Shown piece by piece: positions 1-12,280 of a DNA stretch of 64,000 nucleotides. Source of the stretch: Nemopilema nomurai (lineage: Eukaryota; Cnidaria; Scyphozoa; Rhizostomeae; Rhizostomatidae); contig ML133438.1 in the NCBI GenBank assembly GCA_003864495.1, positions 372,001 to 436,000 of the forward strand. The letters run 5' to 3'. How positions within the stretch are numbered: position 1 is the first letter of the stretch; every line of letters starts with the position of its first letter. The notes beneath the pieces are model-generated. The model was not told the origin of the DNA and searched no databases. It saw nothing but the letters and a program-made list of their open reading frames with translations. Made by a program: the position numbers and the translations under genes.

Positions 1-303
1 CAAGACAAATGACTACATATGGGAACGTATTGACAACATCTTTAATGGGAAAAGGCCTGATCGACTTATGCAAATAGTACAGAGAAGAAAGCTTGTGTTC
101 TTTGGGCACCAAGTCCGATGTGACGCATGGACCAAAGTCTCAATGCAAGGGAATTGTGAGGGCAGCAGGAACCAAGGACGGCCAATACGGCTGTGGCAGG
201 AGGACATCAAAGAATGAAATAACCTTAAAGGCATAGAAAGTTACCATCTGGCCTTGGACAGAGACAAGTGGCGTGCGAGTGCCAAGACATGGGTGCACCA
301 ATA
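1..303 (+). pseudogene. C-terminal relic of a non-LTR retrotransposon polyprotein
   Basis: Translation on the + strand from about position 90 gives a QRRKLVFFGHQVRCDAW stretch, then GRPIRLWQEDIKE, a stop, then NNLKG and LDRDKWR up to a TAA at 301-303. This is the usual tail of LINE polyproteins after the reverse transcriptase: a basic FGH..R segment, GRP...W.D.I..W, and a final DR..WR. The codon expected to be Trp after IKE reads TGA, so the copy is dead. The 5' part lies outside the window. The clade cannot be told from this short piece. Confidence 0.6.
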
Positions 304-308
304 ACCTA

Positions 309-339
<31 letters not shown>
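309..339. repeat. (ATG/GAT)n microsatellite after the LINE tail
   Basis: Ten or so uninterrupted trinucleotide units directly follow the stop of the LINE relic. The position fits the simple-repeat 3' tail found on many LINE copies. Confidence 0.85.
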
Positions 340-2077
340 CTAGTTGCCATCACAACAAAATATTCATTACCATACATTAAGAAAAAGTGTAATAACTCAA
401 TAACTATACAAGACACGGTACGCATACTTGATAGACGTATCAATCATGAAATGGGTGTTTGTATAAAGCAGTTGTTACCATGGCAACATGGTCGTAAGGG
501 CCACAGAACAATGAGCCAGAATATTTCCTCTCATATATTCTTTATGGACGAAGAAGGGCTAAACATACCTTAAATTGGCTAAATAATCTTCAACATTAAG
601 CTGTGAGCATGTATTAACATGTTTTCTTTGGGAGGAGAACCCTATAACCATAGCAGCAAATAGAACTTCTGGCGTTTTTTGTTTCTGGAGGCAATTTCCT
701 GATAATTCTTCCGTAACTGAAATATGTGTTATTTCTAATATCGTAAGGGCTATTGTTCTTATGCTCAGAGGAACGTGCTGTTTTATCCGTACTTCCAATC
801 TCAGGTTAATGCTTACTTAACAAGCCTCACAATCCCTAATCCTACCTACAAATGGCTTGTAAATAATCCAATTAGGCAGAAATAGCAAAACAACGTTTAC
901 CATATCATATTGCAGGGTACAAGTTTACTTTTCATAATAAGTAATGTAGCAGTAATGTGCTTGTGGCAGAATATCGAAAGAGGCAACTTAAATAACTCAA
1001 AAGAACTTTTCAAAATCAGAGCTTTTTCTATTTTGAATTTCAACCTTGGTCCCTATATGCAACGCTCCTAGACGTAACGTCGTTTTTAGAAATGCCCCCG
1101 TGTACGTAACGTTAACATGCTGAAAATCTATAACAAAAAGAAAAGCAAAAAACATTGTGGTCAAAACAAAAAACAAAAAACAAAACAAATAACATAAAAA
1201 AAATTGCCAATGAGCATCTATATAACCCAACAAACACCTTTAAGGGAGGAAGGGTGGTCCCCCACATGCCCCCTCCAAAATGCCTCCCGTTGGCGTCGGC
1301 TCAAGTCTGCTTTTGTGAAAAACTGCACGGAACTACTAAAAAGCTATTTCGAAAAACGTTTTCAATATCAGAGCTTCATACTTTCGTTTCAACCTTCCTC
1401 CAACTAACTGGTCGTACCACGGGAGTACGATCAATATCCACAAGCATTTTTTCCTGATTGAGATTTGGTTTGATTGGTTTTTCGTAATGACTGGAGGCAG
1501 TGGTATGCCTTCGTGTAATTTTGCCAATATTAAATGTATGTTTGTATTAAAATGTATAAAGTGCAGTTTAGGTTGGAAATAGTACTCTCCAGATTTTCCA
1601 ACAAAGCTTCATTTCGAAAAGATATTTTAGGTTTTAGGAATGCGAAAGTAAAAGCGAATGGCCTTGGAGGCAATGAAATCGGCTAGGCATGCAATCAATT
1701 CCCTGGAAGAGTACTTTCAATTTCTTTCTCTCTCGCTCTATGTTAAAACGTTTTTGCAACTTCCCCAGCCAGTGGTGCAATCAAATGAATATGAAATGCA
1801 CTCGAATAACAGTTGTAACGCGAGTATTTGAAGGTGAATCTTCAAAAGTTCCGTAGATGCGAGCTGAAAAAATATATAACCTGATTTACCAAACATTTAT
1901 CGTAAGAAATCAAATCAAGATTTAAGATATCATTTTTCTAAAACATTTTGATCAGCAAGAGTCGTTTGTGACTTGAATGAGGACAAGTCATGAAATTAAG
2001 TAATTATGTCCAGTTATTCTATAGTATACCTCGCTGTTCGAAAAGCTGCTAAAGTCAAAGTTTCAAATCTGTTCTAG
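340..2077. other. No gene recognised
   Basis: AT-rich sequence with only short chance reading frames. An A-rich tract lies at about 1135-1205. No protein domain, RNA or terminal inverted repeat was recognised. Confidence 0.5.
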
Positions 2078-2674
2078 AGCTTCATGTTTACACGATCCAT
2101 TTCGATTTAATTTGGTCTATTTAAAGGGCTACTGTATTTCTACAATAATGCTGGCTTCCATCTAGCAGCAACATTAAGGGAAAAACTCTTTGCCGGTTAC
2201 ATCCAATCTACAGTGGAATTGACCCTTTAAATTACTCCAGCAATGTGATTAAATAGTTTTCAACTTGAGATTGGGCCATTGTAATTAGCCTACTGAGTTT
2301 TGATTCTTGCATTAAAACTTCAGATTCAGGAAGGGTCCCAAGGACCAACCTGTTCTCCCCCACCTCCATATCATCGTCACCCTCAAGATTCTTGAAAAAA
2401 ACAAACAGCAATCGATTTCCTAAGCTGTTGACGTCTTTGGTGCCCCAGTAGACAATAATAATTCCCTGAAGTTTCTACTCTTTGTTTAAATTCAAAGCTT
2501 CTTCCTCCCGAGACGATTGCCCGAACACTTCATCCAGCCTGGGTAATTTCAAAGGGACTTTGTATTCCCTCACACACCCACGTCTCTCTTTTCAATTTTC
2601 GATAAATAGCATTTAGACCTCCTTGCAAATAAACTTCAATTGCAATTTCAAAAGAATTTTTTCCCACTTATGAC

Positions 2675-2729
2675 TATAAATAATGCAATCGCCCTTCATC
2701 TGGGTTAATTCTGTTACGCAGCACTGAAG
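2675..2729 (+). promoter_or_regulatory. TATA box and non-coding exon 1 of CRP1
   Basis: TATAAATAA at 2675-2683 lies about 45 bp upstream of an exon end GCACTGAAG|GTAAGG (donor at 2730). All four family members share the TATA box and the CAGCACTGAAG|GT exon end. A start of transcription near 2705 is inferred from the TATA spacing. Confidence 0.65.
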
Positions 2730-2912
2730 GTAAGGCGCGGAGTCACTTGGCCTTTTTCGAAAGTTTTTACTTTTTTGTACACAACAAACTTTTTAGAAAT
2801 CGTCTTAATATTAGTCAACTTTTTACTGCAATTATCATTTTTTCTCACTTTTTACTTCCATTTTATGCACAAACCCAAATAAAGACTGTTTGATTGCAGG
2901 AGAGACGCCAAA

Positions 2913-4115
2913 ATGAAATTCATTGTACTGCTTCTCCTCGGGATCGTGGCATGCGCCTACGGTAAGGGAAAATTATTTCCTAAATGTCTAATTTCTGTCC
3001 TTAACTGCCATTGAACCTTTTCAATGTGTGCTAGATGTGTGTGTTTAGATTCACTCCAAACGTAGTAACGATATCATGAAAACAAACTAATAAACTAAGA
3101 GTGTTATATGTTGTGTGTTCGCTTTTTCAGCCGAGCCACTGCAGCTGGAAGATGCCGAGGGCGTTGACTCTGCACCTTTGGATGATGAAGGCGCTCAGGA
3201 TTTCGAAGAAGATGCAGCCGACGATAAAGATGTCCTGAGTGAAGATGAAAGCGAGGAAGACCCTAACGAAGACGAATCCGACAGTAGCGAAGACACTGAA
3301 ATAGCTGAAGACCAAGGTAATATTTATGTCTTCTCAGGTGCCATAAGAAATTTAGGTCTTGTGATCTGATGCGGAATTGAGATCTTTAAACTACCAGTTA
3401 GAGGGAACTTGATTACAAATTGATAAAACAAGTCTTGAAACCAAACATTCTGAAGTTCAAGCAGCCCTCGTTAGATGCTGGGAGCCTGATAAAGTAGAAG
3501 GGATCATCATCTGTTAGCATTGTATAGAATGCTTTGGTAATTGCAATGAAATTTATTTTGCAAAGTTGGCTGGAAACACCTAATTGATTTCTAAAATGTT
3601 CTAGAATAGCATAGCACATTTTCGATACACACCCGCACAACTACCTGTAGCAAATTTTGACAAAGCAATGATGATAAGACAAAACGTCCCTGTTCGCCTA
3701 TTGAAAGACTCTTCACTTGCGTTGTTCATTTGCGTTGTTCACTTGCGTATTTTTTTCTCCAGAGGACCCACGCCGCGTTCAACGCTATTGTCGTCTCAAC
3801 TCTGTTTACAAATGCAAAAAGAGGAGGTGTCGTTTATTTTGTCCCTGCCGTTGTGGATCCCGAACCGTCCGTAGGTGCAAAAGGATACGTCGGTGTTTTT
3901 GGGGACACCGCTTCTGTTTTACCGTGGGTTATATCTGCAGATGCAGGAGGAGAGCCCCTATTTGTAAGCCTGGACGTGTCTTCAGGTGCCGCGTATTTTG
4001 CCGCAGATCCTTAAAGAAACCCAGATGTTTTGTGCGATGCCCTTGCAAATGTGGACGCAGGACGGTCCGCCGCTGTCGCCGCGGCATATGTCGCTGTTAT
4101 AAACGTCGCGGGTAG
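2913..4115 (+). CDS. CRP1: secreted cysteine/arginine-rich peptide precursor
   Basis: Spliced gene with coding exons 2913-2961, 3131-3316 and 3763-4115 (49+186+353 nt, 195 residues); both coding introns are GT/AG and phase 1. Residues 1-16 are a hydrophobic signal peptide (MKFIVLLLLGIVACAY). Residues 18-79 are an Asp/Glu/Ser-rich pro-segment. Residues 80-195 form a strongly basic domain with 21 cysteines, starting after an EDPRR that offers a dibasic cleavage site. The domain contains two similar halves (CPCRCGSRTVRRC and CPCKCGRRTVRRC), so it was probably built by internal duplication. A non-coding exon 1 (ending 2729) and a 3' UTR intron (donor 4127, acceptor 4445) complete the gene. The charge-balanced precursor resembles cationic defence-peptide precursors such as hydrozoan arminins and periculins in layout only. 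A venom, mucus or structural role is equally open. Confidence 0.8.
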
Positions 4116-4375
4116 ACGGCATTCAAGTAAGCAAGTGCCTCGTTTCTTAGGGTCAATAAGTTTGATTCTATTCCATGCATTTTTTGCTATTAATTGTTGA
4201 TGTTGAAAGTGCAATGTCCTGCACATTCGTAATTTTCAGCAAAGTAGACGGCATTCAAGTAAGCAAGTGCCTCGTTTCTTAGGGTCAATAAGTTTGATTC
4301 TATTCCATGCATTTTTGCTATTAATTGTTGATGTTGAAAGTGCAATGTCCTGCACATTCGTAATTTGCAGCAAAG
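4113..4375 (+). repeat. 132-bp tandem repeat, two units, in the 3' UTR intron of CRP1
   Basis: Units 4113-4244 and 4245-4375 each begin with the stop codon and exon end TAGACGGCATTCAA|GTAAGC and end with TTCAG or TTGCAG then CAAAG. Each unit therefore carries a splice donor and an acceptor-like site, so a copied unit could act as a tiny non-coding exon. CRP3 has three units, CRP2 one shortened and one full unit, CRP4 none. Confidence 0.9.
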
Positions 4376-5089
4376 TGTGTATGCAAACAATCATTACAAC
4401 CAGCTCCAGTTCCTGTCATTGACATTAGATTCCTTCACATTTTAGGTGCGGACACCGGACATGTGCCTTCGTTTGTAATCTAACCGGACACACTTGCTTT
4501 CAAACCTAATGCTGTTTTTTTATATTTTCTAACATTTATAAACGAGAATTGAACGAAAGTGCTTGGTTTTTTAGATGCCTGTCCCAGTAGATGGTAATGC
4601 TCCATTTTTACCTGATTCCTGTGTTATCTCTGATTACAAAAAATGTAACACATAATTTGAATTAATATCTGCTATTGGAAGAAACGTTTTAGCATGAATT
4701 GAAAGTGCATTGAGTGCCAAATCTAAAATATCGTTGTATGCCAGTGAGATTGGGGTAGACTAAGAGTTTGGATAGATTTTTGCAGGATTTTTGCAATTTA
4801 GTTTTTTGCAGGAATCAAAATCGTGGTATTCAATTGAAAAGTGTTTGCAATGACAGATTCTAAACTAAGACCATAGCGACCACTGAAAACTGATCAGAAG
4901 TTGTTTCTCAGTTGACAACCAGCTGGGTGTAGAAGTAATTGCGAAAAGCGAATTGACAAGGTTAAAGTGAATCATCGGACAAGAGTTACCTTACTTAGTT
5001 ACAATAAGCCTTTTCTGAGCTTCCAGCGCTATTGTGAATTATGTGAAAAATTGTCAATATGGTGGCACATTGCAACAACAAAATTTTCT

Positions 5090-6237
5090 TTCCAATTACA
5101 TCAATAAGTTTTTGAGGTACAATATAAGGATCCCTGTGTTTGATTGGTATCCCTATCACCTCGATGAATGGTATAGAAACCATGAAAAGTCTTGTACAAT
5201 GCAATTCAGTTACACCCAAGTGTGTTCATTGGTTGTTTAGTCAAAGTGATCACATGATGAAGTCCGCACCATCTTGTTTCATATGCAGCGATTTTTGAGG
5301 TGATCACATTGCTGCTTTCAACCTTGACGAGTTGTAAAATGTTACTTAAAAATGATATGATCAATTCTCAGGACCTTTCAAAAGTCAGAGGATGGCCAAT
5401 AAATGGTGCGACGTAAATCGGTTTAATCTTTCCTTCTTTTCTTCCGATGAAATCGTTCCGGCAGCTACATAACTTGCATGCTAACAACGGCATAATAAAC
5501 AACACGTGACATGGGCATAAGCTTTCTCAAGAACTATCCCAGAGGTCTTTCAAAACTCATATATATCTCCTATGAATGTCTCGACACGACTAAGAGCAAA
5601 GTCTTTCACAAATATCTTGCCCTAAAACGGTGCATGCCTGAACTCCTTTCGCTTGCTGCTACTTTTCCATAATTCTTCCCCTCGAATGAGGTACGGGGCT
5701 CAAATATATACTGAACTAAAAACAATAGACATACGTAAATGAAACGGTAAAAGGAAGTAACCTACTAAGTGACGAGCGGGGTGGGGTAGCGTGATATCCT
5801 AAAATACATGGTTGCTAAGGCGATCTATTTAACATGCTGATAATTGACGTAGGTATAAAGTTACTCACAATAATGCAAAGATTATCCTAATACACGTGAT
5901 ACAAAAATGCGGAACGAGCAAGGAAAATTGCAGATTACCAAGAGTTTATTAGGTAAGGAAAATAAAACGAATGGACTAGAGAGAAAGGCCTAAAATTAGC
6001 AGTATTACAGAGTTTCTATTACCAGGTGGACCAACCAGTCCCTTGAGCTAATCTGCGTTTCAACTCTGTTGATTGACTTCAACTCCTGGAGCTTGATGAC
6101 TTGAGTTGTCGACTGTTTTAGAAGTAGGTCTAGGAGAAGGTCAAGCCCTGTTCAGGCTCGGATACAAACCTTCGCACAGGACGCACAGACAACAGTCAGA
6201 ATTTCATGTTCAGATTTTCTGTATGTAGTGGAAAATT
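5090..6237. other. No gene recognised
   Basis: AT-rich sequence downstream of the duplicated block. Only short chance reading frames are present and no repeat structure was recognised. Confidence 0.45.
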
Positions 6238-7593
6238 CAGGGGCGGACTGGCACCTAAATAGAGGCCCGGGAGATTTCAAAGAGAGGGGCCCGAAACCAA
6301 TAAATACCTGGTGTACTTCCCCTGGAAATTTTTGCAGCAAAACACTTCACATTGGCTTAAAATACTATCAAACATATTTCAAACAGTTTAGATGTTTAAT
6401 TTTCAGACTTTATGCCACAACTTCAAGACATCATACCTCTAGACATCCTTGCAATTTTTTGGGTAATTGCACGATATGTTTATAATTTCTAGTTCCCTGA
6501 AATTTGGTAGGTTAAACTATATTCATGAGTAATTAAAATATTGGATAGATGTATCTTGCTCTATGAATATTGGAGTATGTGTTAGGCGTCAAGCGTGAAT
6601 ACTTCGATCGAAATTGCTTAGCGAAATATAATGCGAACCCCCAAACCCCCTCCCCACTCCAATATTGTTGTGCTATCCAGTAAATTTTGTTTTCATCGGT
6701 AAATAGTTGCTTTTTTGGTAGTCAGTAGTGATGAAATGACGTCAGTTTCTTCCTTATTTATCTTCTTGTCGAGTCAGTTATTTTTTTTTTTAAAGTTGGA
6801 ATTAAGAAATTATAGTTATCAAGAAAAATTCCCCTGACCCAGAGGCATTTCAGATCTCTCAGGAGTTTAAGAAGTAGATTTTTAAACAGTTACTGAAGAT
6901 ATTTAATCCCGCTGCAATAAATTATACAGACATTTGTCTCACACCTGTGAAAAATTGTACTTTTTTATCGCTGAGGAGCCTTTTAAGTGGAATGTGTCTA
7001 CAGGCCCTTTTCAGACATCTTGCAACAGTAAAGTTTTCATTAAGTTAGATTAACCTGTATTCCCAGCGCTCAAAAAGATGCAAAAATCACAAAAAGCGTC
7101 CATCTCTGGGCCATCAAGCAGAATTCGATGCATTTTATTCCAGCTACTCTTGGTGCCATGAATTTTCAACAGTATAGGAATTTTTTTCTCGCTCACTATG
7201 TACAAACAAGTAGCTATGCAGAAATCATCATAACTATTTTCGATATTCTTGGGTTGTTGCACTGGCACTAGCATTGCCCCCCCCCCCCCCGGCTGTAGTA
7301 GGATTAATACTTTGTTCCACACTCTATTGTTGTAATTGCACATGCGCACAGTAATGAGTATAAAAAGCCTTGTGATGGTAATTAAGGAGAGTTGTGGAGT
7401 GGTTGATGAATGATAATCTTATAATGAAATTTGTGTTATAATAATATGGTGAAAATGACAAAGATGCGTTTCCCTTAGCGTGAAACTGAATGAAACTTAA
7501 AGCTCTACCACACGGCAAGGGCCACCCTCAGCAAGGGTCACAAAGGGCCCCTTTTCTTGAAGAAAATTTTTTCAAAGTAATTTACCTTGAGAT

Positions 7594-10500
7594 GGCGGGG
7601 AAAAATTTCTTGATTTTGTTGCTGAAAACTTTGGTGAAGTTACTGAAATATAGTTTACGGTGACAGAAAGATAAATCAAGTTATTTATTGCTGTTATGGA
7701 TGCTTTTCTATCGGAATAAGGCGGCGTTTCGATGGAAAGGTCTTAATACGTGCCTCCCGGCACTAACTCGCAGCTTTTTACTGAGTCATTTGGTTGCCAG
7801 TTTTGCTCTCGATCGTTTGGGAGCCAACGAGGTTTGAGCCAACATTTACGCTGTTGCCGAAAAGATAAACAAGGTAACATATCTAATTTCAATTCAAATA
7901 ATAACGCAAATTTTCAAGGGAGTTTAGTAACAAGCTCCTGTTCAGATTTCGTTCAAGATTTAACCGTTAATTCGAATGACTTTGCGAATGTTCAACCGAG
8001 CACCAAACGTTCTAATGATGCGCTTGCAACTCGAACGCAGAGTTCTTCTTCGATTCAACCTGAATTGACTAACAATCAACGAACCCTGCCTCTTTTTCAT
8101 CCTATGCCTGTCTCGGAAATTGGAGAGCCTGGTGATAGTGCTCACACATCAATATTGTTGGACAATGGTCCAAAAGTGTGGGGAATACACTCCAAAAAGG
8201 ACGTTCAAATGGTCATTTATGCCATTTACGAAGAAGTTGTGTATTGGAGGAGAAACATATTTATGCTTCCTACAGGTTCAGCAGGAAAAAGATATATTGC
8301 AGAGATGACTCGTCTTATCAATGCCTGGAATGAAGAAGTGGAGTCTTTAAAGGATATCGCTATCAAAACAGTGATGATCATGCCAGCTCTCCTACTGCAG
8401 AAGCCATCTTTCAGATCAAAGTCAAAACAACATGGCGAGTGTTTACGACGGAGAATGGATTTGTGGTTAGAAGGAAATTTTGATGCACTAGTTAGAGAAT
8501 GTAGAACAATCCAGTCCAAACTCCCGAGCTATAGCAACAACTTCTCTTCGGGAGATCTCGCAAAGAAATTTGCAAATCTGGAAAATCAACGCAGCGATGA
8601 GATTATTAGATGCAAATAATGCCAGCGGTTTATTGAGTCTATCTGACAAGGTTATTGACGAATTGAAGATGAAACATCCCCCTTCAGCACCAGCGGATCC
8701 TTCGACTCTCGTGGCTGGAGAGATTCCTTTCATTGACCCTGTAATGTTTGAGAACATTGATGAAACAATTATTACTAAAGCTGCGTTACATACAAAAGGT
8801 GCAGCTGGTCCCTCTGGAATGAATGCTGATGGATGGCGGAGAATTCTAGTATCCAAAAATTTTGGAAAGACGGGTGAGGAACTGAAAACAGCTTTAGCAA
8901 AATTCAGACGCATACTGTGCACAAGAGATATCAACAAAGGCTCGATTGAAGCATTTGTTTCCTGTCGCTTGGTCCCTCTTGACAAGAATCCTGGAGTTCG
9001 ACCAATCGGTATTGGAGAAGTATTGAGAAGGATCATTGGAAAATCAATTATCCGTGTCATTAAGCCTGATATACTCGAGAGTGGAGGATCTCTACAGTTA
9101 TGCACTGGATTACCTTCAGGCTGCGAGGCTGCTGTACATGCAATGAAAGATATATTTGAAGAGGAAGAAACTGATGGCCTGCTTCTAGTGGATGCATCAA
9201 ATGCCTTTAATAGCTTAAATAGAGAGGCACTATTGCATAACATCAAATATATATGTCCTCCAATGGCTCAATATGTAAATAACTGCTATGGAAAACCATC
9301 TCGTCTCTTTATCACAGGAGGTAAAGAAATACCATCTGCCGAAGGAACGACCCAAGGCGATCCATTTGCTATGCCTGTTTATGCAATTGGAGTTATGCCA
9401 CTTCTATCATTGATAAAATCAGCTGAAAGCAAGGTAAAGTATGCAGCTTATGCAGATGATCTTGGTGGTGCAGGGACGTTACTTCACTTAAAATCGTGGT
9501 GGGAAAATGTTCTGCACTATGGTACTTTGATTGGTTATCATCCCAATGCATCAAAATCATGGTTGGTAGTGAAAGAAGAGAACTATGAGCAAGCTTGCAA
9601 GATCTTTGGCAACACTCAGATCAATATCGACGAAAATACTTGGGTTCATATATAGGGACGGCCAATGATAAATCAGAATATGCAAACAAAGTAGTGAATG
9701 GCTGGATTGAAGAGTTAAAAGTACTATGTAGAATAGCACGCTCAGAGCCGCATGCAGCATACACTTGTTTTGTTAGTGGATTTCGTCATAGAATAACTTA
9801 TTTAACTAGAGTCATCCCTGATTTTTGCAAAGCACTTAAACTGCTCGATGCTTACATAAATGAACAGTTTTTACCGGTGCTAACTGAAGGCTATCACTGC
9901 TCCGAAATTGAGCGAAAACTAATCAGTCTTCCGGTACGTCTTGGAGGACTTGGCATACCAATATTTTCTGAGATAGCTCATCAAGAATATGCTTTTTCAA
10001 AGAGAGTGACCAGTCAGTTATCAATGAATATCAAGCAACAAGCAACTGAATTAAGGCTTAACAACAATGAAATGAAGAAAACGAAGATTGAAATTGCCCA
10101 TGAAAGAACAAAATCGCATGAGGAGAAACTTGCACTGCTAAGAGAATCTATGACACTCGATCAACGCAAAGCAAACGAGCTGTCTTGTATGAAAGGTGCG
10201 TCTTCATGGCTCACTTCTCTTCCTTTGAAGGCTGAAAATGTTGTTCTCAACAAACGTGAATTCCACGACGCAATCCGATTAAGATATAGATGGCATCTAA
10301 AGTTCATGCCAACTATTTGTGTATGCGGAAAACACTTTTCCGTTGACCATGCGATGTCTTGTCAAAAGGTGGATACATTCATCATCGACACAATGAAGTA
10401 CGTGATCTACTCGGCAAGTTAGCAACAGAAATTTCAAATGATGTTAGAATTGAGCCACCTCTACAACATCTCAGTGGTGAAAATCTCCCAAGAAATTCCA

Positions 10501-11093
10501 ACATATCAGAAGAGGCAAGGCTTGACATCAGCATACGTGGCTTCTGGCAGAAGGAACAAAGTGCATTTTTTGATGTAAGGGTATTCAACCCATTCGCACC
10601 GTCATACCGAAACCAGAAACTAAACAACACTTTTGCAGGGAATGAAAGAGAGAAGAAACGCGCGTACAGTCAAAGAGTTTTACAAGTTGAGCATGGTTCT
10701 TTTACGCCATTGATTTTCGCTCACAGTGGTGGTTCAAGTAGAGAAACTGAAAAGTTTATATCGGTTTTATCAACAAAGATATCAGAGAAACGTGATCTGT
10801 CAATTTCACTGGTTATCAATTGGATTCGTACCAAGCTGTCATTTGCACTACTTCGAAGTGCCATACTGTGCATACGCGGTTCCAGAAATAGGCAAACAAA
10901 AGTTCAAGTGGACACAGCCAACATAGAAATTGTACAAACAATATCCCGGATTGATTAGTTAAAATTGTTGGGAAAAATTAAAAGATTCAAGTTTTTCAAG
11001 TTTTGTTCTAAACATTTGTGAACCGGCGGCCTTTCGGTATATAAACAGCGCCAAATGTTGAATCATTGATGAGAATTTATTTGTTCAAAAAAA
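7594..11093 (+). mobile_element. RLE-type non-LTR retrotransposon, full-length insertion
   Basis: A 3.5-kb insertion flanked by a 15-bp target site duplication AATTTACCTTGAGAT (7579-7593 and 11094-11108) and ending in a short A-run. It encodes an N-terminal zinc finger, a reverse transcriptase and a C-terminal zinc-knuckle plus restriction-like endonuclease, the order seen in the R2-type superfamily rather than in APE-type LINEs. The clade (R2, Dada, Utopia or another) cannot be assigned by eye. It sits inside one arm of the older inverted-repeat element, so it is the younger insertion. Confidence 0.85.
7750..10958 (+). pseudogene. Single-ORF polyprotein (zinc finger, RT, RLE) broken by three frameshifts
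   Basis: Four overlapping open stretches (7750-8619, 8570-9655, 9595-10422, 10359-10958) read as one protein with frame changes near 8590, 9635 and 10365. The first carries CQFCSRSFGSQRGLSQHLRCC, a zinc finger. The second carries the RT core: DASNAF (motif A), TTQGDP (motif B) and YADD (motif C), preceded by GAAGPSGMNADGWR. The third ends in CVCGKHFSVDHAMSC, a C-x-C-x7-H-x4-C knuckle. The last has RLDISIRGFW and AFFDVRVFNP, the PD-(D/E)XK-like nuclease core. No in-frame ATG precedes the zinc finger closely, so the start is unclear. The 10365 break lies beside an A-run, so an assembly error is possible there. Confidence 0.85.
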
Positions 11094-11243
11094 AATTTAC
11101 CTTGAGATAGTAATAGCTATTGCAGTGGATGCGTTTAGAGCAACTCCCAAGGGCCTCAGAGCAGTGGTACTTATTAACAACTACTACTTCTACTACCCCA
11201 AACTACAACTTCTGCTAATCTGTGCAAATGTGTAGGAGTAGTA

Positions 11244-12280
11244 CACGCTTTTTTTTTTATAAGGAACCGTTTATAAGGAACCTACATGTAGAAGGTCAAA
11301 AAACTTAAGGAACTTTTACTACTAAAGGCCAAATCCCTAAGGAACTTTTTGATTTTGAATATATTTATATTTCCGCACAATTTACAATTAGGAAGCCGGT
11401 TCCATTGATTTTCAGTAAAACCGGCCATGCTCATGGGGCCAAGAATCAACATGAGAAATTTCCGTTTTAACTCACCTCACATGCAGCTGTGCTTTGTTGT
11501 GAATTCACACTTTAGGTGTTTTAGTTTTAGTCAAATAGGTTAGTCACAACAAAATAGAATTCTTATTCTGTGTGTGTGGCTGAGTATTACAGTAGTTGCA
11601 ATATGGGAGATAAGAAAAAGCAGTCAACGTTGTTCAAGTTCGGTTTTTCTAAAAAGATACCTCATCGAAATGAGTTACAAGAAGTCCCTGGTCGTTCGTT
11701 TGTTGAGGATGATGATGTAAGTTTGTATCGTTGTGACACATGCAACAAGCATTTCAAAAGTAAGTCTGGCCTTACGATGCACGTGTCTTGGTGCACTTCG
11801 AAAAAAGACAGTGAGAGAGAAAAAGAACAACCAACTAAAAAGATCGTGTCTACGAACATGAGTTGATTAATAAAAAAATACGCGCATTCTACGACGAATG
11901 GCACACTGGACAAGTGAAGTGGTTCAACACCAAGCTGGGAGAGTTTAGAGTTCTTTTCGAAGACGGTACTGAAGACTACATTGTGTCAGACGACATCAAT
12001 GGAGTGGATATGCAACTTCTTTAATGACTATTATTATTAATTTTATATTATATGAAGCTTCTTTGTGTTTTAACTTGTTATCTTTTCTTAAGTTTATAGC
12101 AAAACGCTGAATTTGATTGTTTTTCTTGCGTCTGTACTAATTATTGTCCACTAAATGCCAACTTAAAATTAAGGAACTATTAAGGAACTTTTAGAACTAC
12201 AAAGTGGTCAAAACAGGTCTCAAAATAAGGAATTTAAAGAACTAGGCCCGAGCTAGGTTCCTTATAAAAAAAAAAGCGTG
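11244..12280. mobile_element. TA-flanked DNA transposon with CACGC-T(n)-ATAAGGAACC inverted ends
   Basis: The ends CACGCTTTTTTTTTTATAAGGAACC (left) and its reverse complement (right) are flanked by TA (11242-11243 and 12281-12282). Short AAGGAACTTT motifs recur inside both ends. The 1037-bp element carries a small zinc-finger/Tudor-like reading frame but no recognisable transposase. A 402-bp relative with the same ends and subterminal sequence lies at 24968-25369. Confidence 0.8.
11603..12024 (+). pseudogene. Zinc-finger plus Tudor-like small protein inside a DNA transposon
   Basis: From ATG 11603 the frame reads MGDKKKQSTLFKFGF and then a C2HC finger YRCDTCNKHFKSKSGLTMHVSWC. It closes at 11866. 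A shift near 11840 opens a second frame reading DRVYEHELINKKIRAFYDEW then GQVKWFNTKLGEFRVLFEDG and ending at TAA 12022-12024. The second part resembles a small Tudor/chromo-like barrel (G-x-V...V-x-F-x-DG). Together they would give about 140 residues. Either one frameshift or a tiny intron joins them. The function in the element is unknown; DNA or chromatin reading is an inference from the two domains. Confidence 0.5.

Larger units (their letters stand above)
2078..5089 (+). repeat. Segmental duplication, copy A (contains CRP1)
   Basis: About 3.0 kb matches 29064-32009 in the same orientation, starting at a shared AGCTTCATGTTTACACGATC and ending near a shared CAACAAAATTTT. Most differences are scattered substitutions and short indels (for example a missing repeat unit in the other copy). 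The exception is the coding exon at 3763-4115, which is far more diverged than the flanking introns. Confidence 0.9.

Noticed and set aside
3127..3315. Minus-strand 62-codon frame recurring in all four CRP genes
   Set aside because: Exact antisense shadow of the acidic pro-segment exon.
3730..4014. Alternative frame through CRP1 exon 4 (also in CRP3)
   Set aside because: Overlaps the splice-consistent Cys-rich frame and stops early; not preserved in CRP2 or CRP4.
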